DNA of 22,646 nucleotides from Clostridium sp. UBA4108 (lineage in GTDB: Bacteria > Bacillota > Clostridia > Clostridiales > Clostridiaceae), in assembly GCA_002381695.1 (NCBI GenBank), contig DFXM01000039.1, positions 21,125-43,770 of the forward strand, in the 5' to 3' direction. Under the pieces are notes generated by a model. It searched no databases, had not been told where the DNA came from, and saw nothing but the letters and a program-made list of their open reading frames with translations. Both the position numbers and the translations under genes were made by a program. Of this stretch, positions 6,123 through 13,995 are shown one piece after another. How positions within the stretch are numbered: the stretch's first letter is position 1; the number at the start of each line of letters is the position of its first letter.

Positions 6123-8384
6123 ATGCATCCTGAATACAGGGAAGAATTAGGTCGTTTAGAGTATACTCTTGATTATTTAAGGGCTTACAATGATGGAATA
6201 TCAAAACAAAAGAAGAGAATAGATGAAGACGTAGACTACAGTACCAGTCACTATAACTCGGATAACGCAGAGCAGTTTAATGAACTTATAATCAATACAT
6301 CAATGCAGGGTACTTTGGATAAAAAAATTAAGGATATACACATGAGTTTAAAAAAGCCTTACTTTGCTAGGGTGGACTTTACAGCAGGGGACACAAAGAA
6401 AAAGGGAAATTATTATATCGGTAAAATGTCTCTTTACAAAGAGGTTACAGATGAGTTTCTTATTATAGATTGGAGAGCTCCTGTAGCCAATCTATACTAT
6501 GAAGGAAGACTTGGAGAAGCAAGCTACGAATGTGTAGATGGTGAAATAGATGGAGAGATAACCTTAAAAAGGCAATACTCCATTGAAGAAGGTAGACTTA
6601 AAGACATAATGGACATAGATATAACTACCAATGATGAATTTCTCCAAGCAGCACTAGGATCTAGTAAAGATAACAGATTGAAAGATATTGTTACAACTAT
6701 TCAAGCAGAGCAAAATAGGGTTATAAGAGCTAATATGTGGAATCCACTTATAGTACAAGGGGCTGCAGGAGGAGGAAAAACTACCATAGCCTTACATAGA
6801 ATAGCCTATCTTATGTACAATAATGAAGCCACTTTGAAACCACAAAATTTTATGATAATAGCACCTAATAGGTTCTTTTTAAGCTATATCTCAGAGGTAC
6901 TTCCAGAGCTTGGGGTAGAAAATGTAACTCAAACTACCTTTGAAGATTTTGCCTTTGATGTGGTGGGAGAAAAATTCAAATTAATTTCGCCTCATGAAAA
7001 ACTATCCCAAATAATAGATAACTACTCAAATGACAATTCAAAGGAAGCTCAAAAAATGGAGAAAATGTCCTACTTTAAATCCTACTTGAGATTTACTAAT
7101 ATGATTACAAGGTATTTAAAGGAAGTTGAACTGAATTTTATTCCTAAGGAAGATTTTAAAGTACATAGTTTTGTACTTCTTACCTATGATGAGATTCAAA
7201 AGAAATTTATGAGGGATTTTAATTATCTACCTTTTGATAGGCGAATGGATGAGATAAAAAAGAGTTTAATAAATAAGGTCACCAATGAAAAACATCGAAT
7301 ACTTAAGCAGGTGGATGATGATTATGAATTAAAATTAAATGAAGTTAGATTTGCCATGAAGGACTGTCAGGAGAGAAGAAACAAAATAATAGCCATTATT
7401 GATGAAAGAGACGACGTTATTTTAAAGGTTAAGAAGGGGCTTAAGACTGCAATAAAAAGCTACTTCTTAAAAATAGAAAAGAGGTCTTCTATGGAATACT
7501 ATCTAGACTTTCTTCAAAGACTTCAAGAGTATGATGAAGAGAATATAAATGCTAACTTTTTAGAGTATCTAAGAGAAAATACATTAAAGAATCTTTATAA
7601 TGGGCAAGTGGAAGTTGAAGATTTAGCTCCATTGATGTATATGGCAATTTCTATATATGGACTAAAAGAAAAAATAGATGTTAGACATGTAGTTATAGAT
7701 GAAGCTCAGGATTTTAGTTTATTTCAACTGTTTGTATTAAAGAAAATTGTTAAAAGTGGAGCCTTTACCATTCTAGGAGATTTATGTCAAGGAATATATA
7801 GTTATAGAGGAATCAAAGATTGGGAACATGTATCAAAATATATATTTAAAGATGATAACTCCACCCATCTATGTTTAGAGCAAAGTTATAGAACTACAGT
7901 GGAAATAATGGACGCTGCCAGTGGTGTTATAGGAATTTTAGAGGATTCAAGGTTACCTAAAGCAAAACCCGTAATTCGGCATGGAGAACAGGTTAGGGTT
8001 TTCGAAAAGAACTCCTTTAAAGAAATAGCTAAGGCCATAGATGAGAGAATAGAGAATATGGAAAAAAGTAATTACAAATCCATGGCAATTATATGTAAGA
8101 CTCTAGAAGAGTGTAAGATATTTAAGAAGCTGATTAAAAGTAAAGTATCTATGATAACTGGAGTGGAAAATGATTACTGTGGAGGAGTGGTATTAATACC
8201 ATCCTATTTAGCTAAGGGTTTAGAGTTTGACATGGTTATATTAGCTAATGTATCTAAAGATGTGTATCAAGAGCGGGAATTGGATGTAAAGCTTCTATAT
8301 GTAGCTATGACAAGACCACTTCATGAACTATATATATACTCATTAGGAGAGAAGACTAGTATTATAGGCGAAGGGATAAGTTAG
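6123..8384 (+). CDS. helD: HelD-type UvrD-like helicase, RNA polymerase recycling factor
   Basis: This 753-residue protein has the size and organisation of HelD, which in Firmicutes pulls stalled RNA polymerase off DNA and aids its recycling using ATP. A charged N-terminal helical arm (about 1-80) would enter the secondary channel. DEFLIIDWRAPVANLYY (110-126) is typical of HelD. Superfamily 1 helicase motifs follow: Walker A GAAGGGKT (213-220), Walker B DEAQD (526-530), motif IV-like LEQSYRT (585-591) and C-terminal YVAMTRP (726-732). The segment at about 290-500, rich in charged coil (KVTNEKHRILKQ...), separates the two halves of the motor, as in HelD. TTTTGGAGG lies before the ATG. Transcribed alone, ending at a strong terminator. 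The upstream hairpins suggest RNA-level control. Confidence 0.93.
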   Translation: MHPEYREELGRLEYTLDYLRAYNDGISKQKKRIDEDVDYSTSHYNSDNAEQFNELIINTSMQGTLDKKIKDIHMSLKKPYFARVDFTAGDTKKKGNYYIGKMSLYKEVTDEFLIIDWRAPVANLYYEGRLGEASYECVDGEIDGEITLKRQYSIEEGRLKDIMDIDITTNDEFLQAALGSSKDNRLKDIVTTIQAEQNRVIRANMWNPLIVQGAAGGGKTTIALHRIAYLMYNNEATLKPQNFMIIAPNRFFLSYISEVLPELGVENVTQTTFEDFAFDVVGEKFKLISPHEKLSQIIDNYSNDNSKEAQKMEKMSYFKSYLRFTNMITRYLKEVELNFIPKEDFKVHSFVLLTYDEIQKKFMRDFNYLPFDRRMDEIKKSLINKVTNEKHRILKQVDDDYELKLNEVRFAMKDCQERRNKIIAIIDERDDVILKVKKGLKTAIKSYFLKIEKRSSMEYYLDFLQRLQEYDEENINANFLEYLRENTLKNLYNGQVEVEDLAPLMYMAISIYGLKEKIDVRHVVIDEAQDFSLFQLFVLKKIVKSGAFTILGDLCQGIYSYRGIKDWEHVSKYIFKDDNSTHLCLEQSYRTTVEIMDAASGVIGILEDSRLPKAKPVIRHGEQVRVFEKNSFKEIAKAIDERIENMEKSNYKSMAIICKTLEECKIFKKLIKSKVSMITGVENDYCGGVVLIPSYLAKGLEFDMVILANVSKDVYQERELDVKLLYVAMTRPLHELYIYSLGEKTSIIGEGIS

Positions 8385-8413
8385 AAGTGGTGGAGGGGTT
8401 AGCCTTCACCATG

Positions 8414-8455
8414 AAAACCTCGACAGTACAGGAACGTATTGTCGAGGTTTTTATT
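8414..8455 (+). terminator. Strong rho-independent terminator of helD
   Basis: The 15-bp arms at 8414-8428 (core ACCTCGACA) and 8437-8451 (core TGTCGAGGT) are followed by TTATTT; only one pair is a wobble. Confidence 0.9.
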
Positions 8456-8482
8456 TAAGGATTTGTTTTTATATAGTTCGTT

Positions 8483-8510
8483 ATCAATAACCATTTAAAA
8501 CAAAGCTTTA
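8483..8510 (+). repeat. Repeated intergenic motif, copy 3
   Basis: The core CATTTAAAACAAAGCTTTA is preceded by ATCAATAAC. It is about 30 bp beyond the helD terminator. Confidence 0.6.
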
Positions 8511-8638
8511 TTTAACAATATATAGTTTCACTAGTATTTAGTAAATCAAAGTTTCAAAGTCATTGATAAACGTAGAAATTCAATTATAACTTATATATTT
8601 TATCTGAAATCTACTTTGATACAGAGTCATTCTAAAGT

Positions 8639-9235
8639 TTAATGATTAGAGTAGAATTCTACAACTAAGATTTCATTAATTTTAATTGGAATCTCATTTC
8701 TTTCAGGATATCTTAAAAGAGTTCCTGAAAATTTATCTAAATCTTTACTTAAATATTCATACTGATTAAAAGCATTGTTAATAAAATTTTCTTTAAATAA
8801 GGTATTAGTTTTAGAATTTTCTTTTAAAGAAATAATACTTCCTATAGTAACATTATAAGAAGGTATATCTACTTTTTTATTGTCAATCAAAATATGACCA
8901 TGCACTACCATTTGACGTGCTTGTCTTATAGAAGAAGCAAATCCTAATCTATAAACCAGATTATCCAATCTACATTCTAATCTTTTTATTAATGCATAGC
9001 CTGTTAATTCATTATCCTTTGTTGCTTTTGTTACATAGTTTGAAAATTGCTTTTCTAAAACGCCATAATAAGCCTTTAGTCTTTGTTTTTCTAGCAATTG
9101 AACACCATAAGGTGAAAGTTTTTTGTCAGATCTAGATGTGCCTTTTGTAGATCTATCCATTGATTTTGGATGGCCACACACATTTAATCCTAATCTTCTA
9201 GATTGTTTAAATCTAGGTCCCATAAATTTTGCCAT
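8639..9235 (-). CDS. rpsD: 30S ribosomal protein S4, cysteine-poor paralogue
   Basis: S4 nucleates assembly of the 30S subunit by binding the 5' domain of 16S rRNA. The 198-residue protein starts MAKFMGPRFK and has the S4 N-terminal domain followed by the S4 RNA-binding domain (about 90-150, with LDNLVYRLGFASSIRQARQ). I start it at 9235, because AAGAGGAG sits 9 bp before that ATG, while the in-frame ATG 9 bp upstream overlaps the binding site. Only one cysteine is visible in the N-terminal part, so this is the form without a zinc ribbon. It is alone, not in the alpha operon (rpsM-rpsK-rpsD-rpoA), so many clostridia-like genomes would have a second copy elsewhere. The upstream region has a Fur-family box next to the -35, which suggests metal control. 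Confidence 0.93.
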   Translation of the reverse strand: MAKFMGPRFKQSRRLGLNVCGHPKSMDRSTKGTSRSDKKLSPYGVQLLEKQRLKAYYGVLEKQFSNYVTKATKDNELTGYALIKRLECRLDNLVYRLGFASSIRQARQMVVHGHILIDNKKVDIPSYNVTIGSIISLKENSKTNTLFKENFINNAFNQYEYLSKDLDKFSGTLLRYPERNEIPIKINEILVVEFYSNH

Positions 9236-9283
9236 AATTATCATCTCCTCTTAATTAGCCGCGATAATTTAAAGCCTAAAATT

Positions 9284-9311
9284 AATATATCATAAAAGAA
9301 TTAAGATGTAA
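9284..9311 (-). promoter_or_regulatory. Likely rpsD promoter
   Basis: On the minus strand TTACAT (9311-9306) and TATATT (9289-9284) are 16 bp apart. The -10 lies about 49 bp before the start codon, leaving a short leader. Confidence 0.5.
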
Positions 9312-9312
9312 A

Positions 9313-9327
9313 TGAAAATCATTATCA
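9313..9327. promoter_or_regulatory. Fur-family (7-1-7) operator between rpsD and the EamA gene
   Basis: Read on the minus strand the site is TGATAAT-G-ATTTTCA, which differs at one base from the Fur-type 7-1-7 consensus TGATAATnATTATCA. It sits immediately upstream of the rpsD -35 and 25 bp upstream of the candidate -35 of the divergent permease gene. Fur, Zur and PerR boxes are similar, so the metal cannot be told from the sequence. Confidence 0.6.
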
Positions 9328-9351
9328 ATTTAGTGTTTTTTAATATATAAG

Positions 9352-9400
9352 TTGTATTATATATAAGGTTGTTTTAATATGAGAATATAGGGAAAACAAC
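9352..9400 (+). promoter_or_regulatory. Promoter of the EamA gene with an overlapping dyad
   Basis: TTGTAT (9352-9357) and TAATAT (9375-9380) are exactly 17 bp apart. A perfect 8-bp inverted repeat, GTTGTTTT (9368-9375) and AAAACAAC (9393-9400), spans the -10 and the expected start of transcription, so it could be an operator or a hairpin at the 5' end of the mRNA. Confidence 0.45.
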
Positions 9401-9428
9401 GTTTATAAAATAGCTTTTGGGGGATTGT

Positions 9429-10280
9429 ATGGATAAAAACAATAAGAGTTTAATAGAAATTCATGTGGCAGTATTATTGTTTGGGGTATCAGGATTGTTT
9501 GGAAAGTTAATAGAACTTCCATCAATAATAATAGTATTAGGAAGGGTTTTCTTTTCAAGCATATTTTTGATATTAATACTTAAATATCTTAAAAGAGATA
9601 TAAGATTAGGAAAAAAGAGGGATTATATTTATTTAATATTCATGGGAATAATTTTAGCAATTCATTGGACAACATTTTTTAAAGCTATTCAGATATCTAC
9701 AGTAGCTATAGGGCTTTTAACTTTTTCTACATTTCCTGTTTTTGTAACCTTCCTTGAGCCTTACTTCTTTAAAGAGAAATTAAAAATAAGAGATATAGTA
9801 GTTGCAGTAATTACATTTATAGGAGTATTGTTTGTAGTTCCAAAGTTTGAATTAGGCAATGGCATGACTCAAGGAGCAATATGGGGAATAATATCAGGCT
9901 TTACCTATGCAATACTTTCTATGCTTAATAGGAAGTATGTGAAGGAATATTCAGGCATGGTTATAGCTTTTTATGAACAGGCTATTGCTACAGTTATATT
10001 ACTTCCTTTTTTGTTTTTTCAGAGGCTTGAGTTTAGACCATTGGATATATTTTTATTACTTATATTAGGAGTTGTATTTACAGCTATAGCTCACTCTTTA
10101 TTTATAAATGGACTTAAAAACATTAAAACCCAAATAGCAGGCATTATTTCAAGTTTAGAGCCAGTGTATGGAATATTACTTGCAGCAATACTTCTAAAGG
10201 AGATAGCGACCATAAGAGAGTTACTAGGAGGTATAATTATTTTAGGTACAGTATTTTATTCAACTATGAAATCAAAATAA
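9429..10280 (+). CDS. EamA-family (DMT superfamily) membrane transporter
   Basis: The product, 283 residues from ATG 9429, is almost entirely hydrophobic, with about ten transmembrane helices in two repeats of five, the EamA layout. Typical features are the LGRVFFSSIFLI helix, the AIHWTTFFKAIQISTVAIGLLTFSTFPVF motif in the first repeat, and LEPVYGILLAAILLKE near the C-terminus of the second. I choose ATG 9429, since GGGGG lies just before it; a TTG 12 bp upstream would overlap that site. Members export or exchange amino acids, nucleosides or other metabolites; the substrate cannot be inferred. It is divergent from rpsD and shares the intergenic region with the Fur-family box, so metal control of both is possible. 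Confidence 0.88.
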   Translation: MDKNNKSLIEIHVAVLLFGVSGLFGKLIELPSIIIVLGRVFFSSIFLILILKYLKRDIRLGKKRDYIYLIFMGIILAIHWTTFFKAIQISTVAIGLLTFSTFPVFVTFLEPYFFKEKLKIRDIVVAVITFIGVLFVVPKFELGNGMTQGAIWGIISGFTYAILSMLNRKYVKEYSGMVIAFYEQAIATVILLPFLFFQRLEFRPLDIFLLLILGVVFTAIAHSLFINGLKNIKTQIAGIISSLEPVYGILLAAILLKEIATIRELLGGIIILGTVFYSTMKSK

Positions 10281-10360
10281 TCATTATATAAATAAAAATA
10301 TAAGCTGTAGTTTACTGATATGAAATTTGAGTGTAAAATATTAAAAGTTGTGAACTTTTT

Positions 10361-10398
10361 AGTTTAAAATAAAGCCTAAATTAAGATTAGTTTTGGGC
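10361..10398 (+). repeat. Weak fifth copy of the intergenic motif with an attached inverted repeat
   Basis: AGTTTAAAATAAAGCCTAAA (10361-10380) resembles the core of the repeated motif with two changes. GCCTAAA (10374-10380) pairs with TTTGGGC (10392-10398) allowing a wobble. Confidence 0.3.
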
Positions 10399-10402
10399 AA
10401 AT

Positions 10403-10435
10403 AATAAAGAATAAGGAGAAAATTTCCTCCTTGTT
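10403..10435 (-). terminator. Terminator of the beta-CASP gene (minus strand)
   Basis: On the minus strand AAGGAGGAAA pairs with TTTTCTCCTT (wobble allowed) and is followed by ATTCTTTATTATTTG. It lies directly after the stop codon at 10440. The T-run is interrupted. Confidence 0.6.
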
Positions 10436-10439
10436 CTTA

Positions 10440-11966
10440 TTATTCATCTACAGATTTATCAAAAATATTCCCTACATTCTTCAAGAGATCTTCTTTAGTT
10501 AAATTGTTTATATCAGTGCTATATAAGAATTTAATTATCTCATCTCTAAAGTCTATTTTGCTCTTATCTAGAGCTTCGCCAATAAAGTATTTTTCTTCCT
10601 TATGAGCTATTCGAGCATTAAATCCTCTTGATTGAATTAATTCCTTAAAGCTTTCTCTTGATTCATCATCACCATGAATTAATATGACCTCTTTTGGCTT
10701 TCTGTGAAATCTTTCTAACCAATTAAGTAAGCCTTGTCTATCAGCATGTCCAGATAATCCATTTAAATTATGAATATGTGCATTAACAGCTATTTCTTCT
10801 CCAAAAAGTTTTACCTTTTTTATACCGTTTAAAAGGGATTTACCAAGAGTTCCTTCCGCTTGATAACCTACAAAGACTATAGAGCATTCAGGTCTCCATA
10901 AATTATGCTTTAAGTGATGTCTTATTCTTCCAGCTTCACACATACCGCTAGCAGAAATTATTATAGCTCCACTTTTAGAGTCGTTTATTTTAGAAGAGTC
11001 TTCAACAGATTCAGTGAAAACTAATCCATCAAATTTCAGTGGGTCTTCGCCGTGATTAACAATATTTACAGCCTCTTCATCATAATAATTTTCATAATCT
11101 TTAAAGATCTTAGTAGCTTTTGTAGCTAAAGGACTATCAACAAATACTTTTATATCCTCTAACTCATTATCGTCAATATATCTATTTAGGGCATATAGTA
11201 CCTCTTGAGTTCTACCTACTGCAAAGGATGGTATTACTACATTTCCTCCTCGCTTAAAAGTGTCCTTTATAATACTGACTAGTTCATTTATTTGGTCATT
11301 TATGGCATCATGATATCTATTTCCATAGGTGGTCTCCATTAATACATAGTCAGCATAATCAATAATTTCAGGGTCTTTAATTAACGGTAGATTATTATTT
11401 CCTAAATCTCCAGTGAAAACTATTTTTACTTCCTCTTTACTTTCTTCTTTAACAAATAATTCAATTATAGCAGCACCTAATAAGTGACCCGCATTTCTAA
11501 ATCTAACCTTACAGCCAGGGAATAATTCTATTAGTTCATCATAGTCATATCCTTTAAATAAATATAGAGAGATTTCTGCAAGTTTTGCAGTGTATAAAGG
11601 TTCTATTCTATTTAAGCCTTGTCTTAATCTTTTTCTATTTCTCCATTCTACTTCCATCTCTTGAATATAACCGCTATCTGGTAACATTGCAGAACATAGA
11701 TCTTTAGTGGCATTAGTGCAAATAACTTCGCCTTTAAAACCTTGTTTATATAAAAGAGGTATTCTCCCACTATGATCTATATGAGCATGGGATAACAATA
11801 CATAATCAATTTCCTTGGGATTAAATGAGAATACGGTGTTGTCAATTTCTTTTTCATCTTTACCTTGAAATAACCCACAATCAAGAAGTATTGTTTTATC
11901 TCCAATATTTAGTATATGACATGAACCAGTTACACAACCTGTTGCCCCGTAAAATCTAATAAACAT
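10440..11966 (-). CDS. Beta-CASP metallo-beta-lactamase-fold hydrolase (CPSF/Ysh1-like, predicted RNase)
   Basis: This 508-residue protein has the full set of MBL metal ligands: HAHIDH (60-65), GHLLGA (160-165), and GD (186-187), plus a late SGHAD. Between them it carries the beta-CASP insertion that begins at METTYGNR (210-217) and includes IPSFAVGRTQEVLY and IISASGMCEAGRIRHHL. The same layout occurs in eukaryotic CPSF73/Integrator-like nucleases and in bacterial relatives, which act on RNA, although this stand-alone group has no firmly known substrate. It differs from RNase J by its length and the N-terminal ATGCVTGSCHIL signature. AAGGAGG precedes the ATG. The last about 40 residues form an extra helical tail. 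Monocistronic. Confidence 0.88.
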   Translation of the reverse strand: MFIRFYGATGCVTGSCHILNIGDKTILLDCGLFQGKDEKEIDNTVFSFNPKEIDYVLLSHAHIDHSGRIPLLYKQGFKGEVICTNATKDLCSAMLPDSGYIQEMEVEWRNRKRLRQGLNRIEPLYTAKLAEISLYLFKGYDYDELIELFPGCKVRFRNAGHLLGAAIIELFVKEESKEEVKIVFTGDLGNNNLPLIKDPEIIDYADYVLMETTYGNRYHDAINDQINELVSIIKDTFKRGGNVVIPSFAVGRTQEVLYALNRYIDDNELEDIKVFVDSPLATKATKIFKDYENYYDEEAVNIVNHGEDPLKFDGLVFTESVEDSSKINDSKSGAIIISASGMCEAGRIRHHLKHNLWRPECSIVFVGYQAEGTLGKSLLNGIKKVKLFGEEIAVNAHIHNLNGLSGHADRQGLLNWLERFHRKPKEVILIHGDDESRESFKELIQSRGFNARIAHKEEKYFIGEALDKSKIDFRDEIIKFLYSTDINNLTKEDLLKNVGNIFDKSVDE

Positions 11967-12260
11967 ATGAATTCCTCCTTGCTGTTATACTATAATATTT
12001 GAATTATATTAGTATATCTGTATTTGAGCTCTTTTGTATGATTTTATAAAAAAATATATATTCATATTATATATAAATTTAGCAATATTCTCAATATTCA
12101 GAGGAATAATTCTTCTGTTTAAAAAAACTAAAGAGAAAAATCCATAAAAGGTTTCGTATAAAACAAATAGGTGTTTTACTCTTTTACACTAACTTATATA
12201 TTCTTTAGAATAGATTCCCTTAAGTCATTACGGGGATGTGACCTATAAGAATGGGTACTC
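11967..12260. other. Intergenic region without an identified gene
   Basis: It contains the AT-rich promoter zone of the beta-CASP gene at its left end, a small imperfect hairpin at about 12100-12118 (CAGAGGAA/TTCTTCTG), and near the right end ATAAGA/TCTTAT followed by CTTTTTAT on the plus strand. I see no coding frame. Confidence 0.5.
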
Positions 12261-13367
12261 TTATCTTTTTATATTATGGATACAACTTTTTCCTTGAGTA
12301 TGAAAGCATTGATTACAGGAAGTACATTTTGGTGCTTTGGAGTCGCCATCTGCCCATTTGTTCACAAGGTCAGGTTCACAAATAAGCGGTCTACCCAAAG
12401 CAAAATAGGATATGTTGGTGCTGTTTAAAATGTCTTCCATTACATCAAGATGTCGGTTACCACCCGTAAGGATGATAGGGATAGGAATATCCTGTGCCAG
12501 TCGTGCAGCATGGTCTTTGAAATAACTTTCTCGATCCTTTGAAACATTAATCTTTGTTCGTGAAGAACCTAGGTTCCTATCAAAAACACTTGGTGTAGAA
12601 AGGTTGCCGCCGCTGATTTCAATAGCATCTATTCCAGCTTCTGCAAGCATTTTGGAGACAATCATACTTTCCTCACTTGTCAAACCGTCCTCAATGAAGT
12701 CCTCGGAGTTAATCTTGATAAAAATAGGAAAATCATTTCCAACGGTTTGACGAATCTCATTGTAGACATCCAAGATGATTCTTGCACGATTTTCAATACT
12801 TCCACCATATTCATCAACGCGAGTGTTATAGTGCGGGCAAAGAAATTGGCTTAGCAGATAGCCATGAGCAGCATGAATTTCTACACCGTCAAACCCAGCT
12901 TGTTTTACTCTCTTCGCTGCCTTACCATAAGATTTAACGATAAAGTGAATATCCTCTTTGGTCATTGGTGTTGGAACGATTCCTGTAAGTTCATTTTTTA
13001 TAGCAGAGGGACCCCAGATTTTTTTGCTTGGTGGATTTAAGTCAGTTTGAGATCCCCCGTATACAATTTGCATAATGATGTTTGTATCATATTTGTGAAC
13101 CATATCAGTCAGCTCTTTATATTCTGAAATGAAGCTATCTTCGTAGATGCCCATCATATGTGGATTGGGCTGCTCGTCCTTTTCGATATATGCATAGCCT
13201 GTTAAAATTGTACCAGCACCACCTTTGGCGATTTCCATATAAATCTTAAATAGTTCATCAGTCATGTGACCTTTATAGTCAGCAAGTTCCTCCCAAACAG
13301 CAGCTTTTATAAAACGGTTTTTAAGGTTCATTCCATTTATTGTGGTTTTGTCAAATAAATTCTTCAT
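12261..13367 (-). CDS. NADH:flavin oxidoreductase, old yellow enzyme family
   Basis: This 368-residue TIM-barrel protein has the family marks: the N-terminal MNLKNRF, the active-site segment EIHAAHGYLLSQFL (163-176), YGGSIENR (187-194), and a C-terminal phosphate-binding strand with LTGGNR and FALGRPLICEPDL. It binds FMN and would reduce activated C=C bonds or related electrophiles using NAD(P)H. At the end, cysteines C348, C351, C354 and C362 form CX2CX2CX7C, which resembles the cluster of the larger 2,4-dienoyl-CoA reductase type, but the following FAD/NADH domains are absent. AGGAGAG precedes the ATG. It is divergent from an HxlR regulator with a 113-bp shared region, a common pairing. GC content is visibly higher than in the neighbouring genes, a sign of transfer. 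Confidence 0.9.
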   Translation of the reverse strand: MKNLFDKTTINGMNLKNRFIKAAVWEELADYKGHMTDELFKIYMEIAKGGAGTILTGYAYIEKDEQPNPHMMGIYEDSFISEYKELTDMVHKYDTNIIMQIVYGGSQTDLNPPSKKIWGPSAIKNELTGIVPTPMTKEDIHFIVKSYGKAAKRVKQAGFDGVEIHAAHGYLLSQFLCPHYNTRVDEYGGSIENRARIILDVYNEIRQTVGNDFPIFIKINSEDFIEDGLTSEESMIVSKMLAEAGIDAIEISGGNLSTPSVFDRNLGSSRTKINVSKDRESYFKDHAARLAQDIPIPIILTGGNRHLDVMEDILNSTNISYFALGRPLICEPDLVNKWADGDSKAPKCTSCNQCFHTQGKSCIHNIKR

Positions 13368-13394
13368 TTAAAACTCTCCTCGCTCTTAATGTCA

Positions 13395-13423
13395 TTGTCT
13401 GTATTTTTATTATATGGTACAAT
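13395..13423 (+). promoter_or_regulatory. Promoter of the HxlR gene
   Basis: TTGTCT (13395-13400) and TACAAT (13418-13423) are exactly 17 bp apart. An inverted repeat further down, AAAGTAT (13435-13441) and ATACTAT (13457-13463), has one mismatch and could be the HxlR operator. Confidence 0.65.
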
Positions 13424-13480
13424 AATTGGAAAAGAAAGTATGCACTTTTAAGGTAGATACTATCGAAAAGGAGAGTTTGA

Positions 13481-13801
13481 ATGAAAGAAGAAAAAGAAGT
13501 TTACTCAAAGCCATTTGAATATACTTTATCTCTAATCGGAGGAAAGTGGAAAATGCATATTTTGTTTTGGCTGTGGCACAAAGAAATTATGAGATATGGA
13601 GAGATTAAAAAGGTTATTAACGGCATCACACATAAGATGCTTAGTAGCCAATTAAAAGAGCTTGAAGCGGATGACCTAATTACTCGCAAGGAGTATCCTC
13701 AAGTGCCGCCTAAAGTTGAATATCGACTTTCAGAAAAGGGTGATTCTCTCATGCCCGTGCTAGAGGCTATGTGTAAGTGGGGACATCTATTTGTAGAGTA
13801 A
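13481..13801 (+). CDS. HxlR-family winged-helix transcriptional regulator
   Basis: This 106-residue protein matches the HxlR family end to end: FEYTLSLIGGKWKMHILFWL (12-31), the recognition-helix region THKMLSSQLKELEADDLI (50-67), and the wing with VEYRLSEKG. It acts as a dimer on DNA. Many relatives, such as YodB and HypR, sense quinones, aldehydes or disulfide stress through a conserved Cys near the N-terminus, just before the PxEYTL segment. Here that position reads YSKPFEYTL with no Cys; the only cysteine is C98. So the signal or mechanism may differ. AAAGGAGAG precedes the ATG. Divergent from the oxidoreductase gene, which it probably controls. Confidence 0.92.
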   Translation: MKEEKEVYSKPFEYTLSLIGGKWKMHILFWLWHKEIMRYGEIKKVINGITHKMLSSQLKELEADDLITRKEYPQVPPKVEYRLSEKGDSLMPVLEAMCKWGHLFVE

Positions 13802-13819
13802 GCTGTATTTTGCCACTAA

Positions 13820-13942
13820 TTATTAGCACTATTATCTAGTTTATCTGATATTCCACTAAAGCAAAACATCGCTATTACTGGTTCAGTAAATCAAATAGAA
13901 AAGTATAATAATATATTAGCTAGGGTTAAAGAAAATAATTAG
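13820..13942 (+). pseudogene. Remnant of a Lon-type (S16) protease gene
   Basis: The plus frame from 13820 to the stop at 13940-13942 reads LLALLSSLSDIPLK, then QNIAITGSVNQ, and ends IEKYNNILARVKENN. The first part is the well-conserved stretch just after the catalytic serine in Lon/LonB-type proteases. The expected continuation (EVQPIGG..NEKIEGFF) is missing, and VNQ is joined directly to what looks like a C-terminal tail. There is no start codon, and most of the gene is gone. It ends before a good terminator (13950-13983). It is evidence of a large deletion here, next to the higher-GC oxidoreductase/HxlR pair. Confidence 0.75.
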
Positions 13943-13949
13943 GAAAATC

Positions 13950-13983
13950 CAAGTAGATAGTAAGAGTTATCTACTTGTTTTTT
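13950..13983 (+). terminator. Rho-independent terminator (perhaps bidirectional)
   Basis: CAAGTAGATA (13950-13959) and TATCTACTTG (13968-13977) pair perfectly and are followed by TTTTTT. It would have ended the lost protease gene and may also serve the convergent signal peptidase gene. Confidence 0.85.
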
Positions 13984-13995
13984 AAGTCCAAAGAT

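Noticed and set aside
13501..13689. Short minus-strand ORF within hxlR
   Set aside because: It is the antisense frame of a strongly supported gene.
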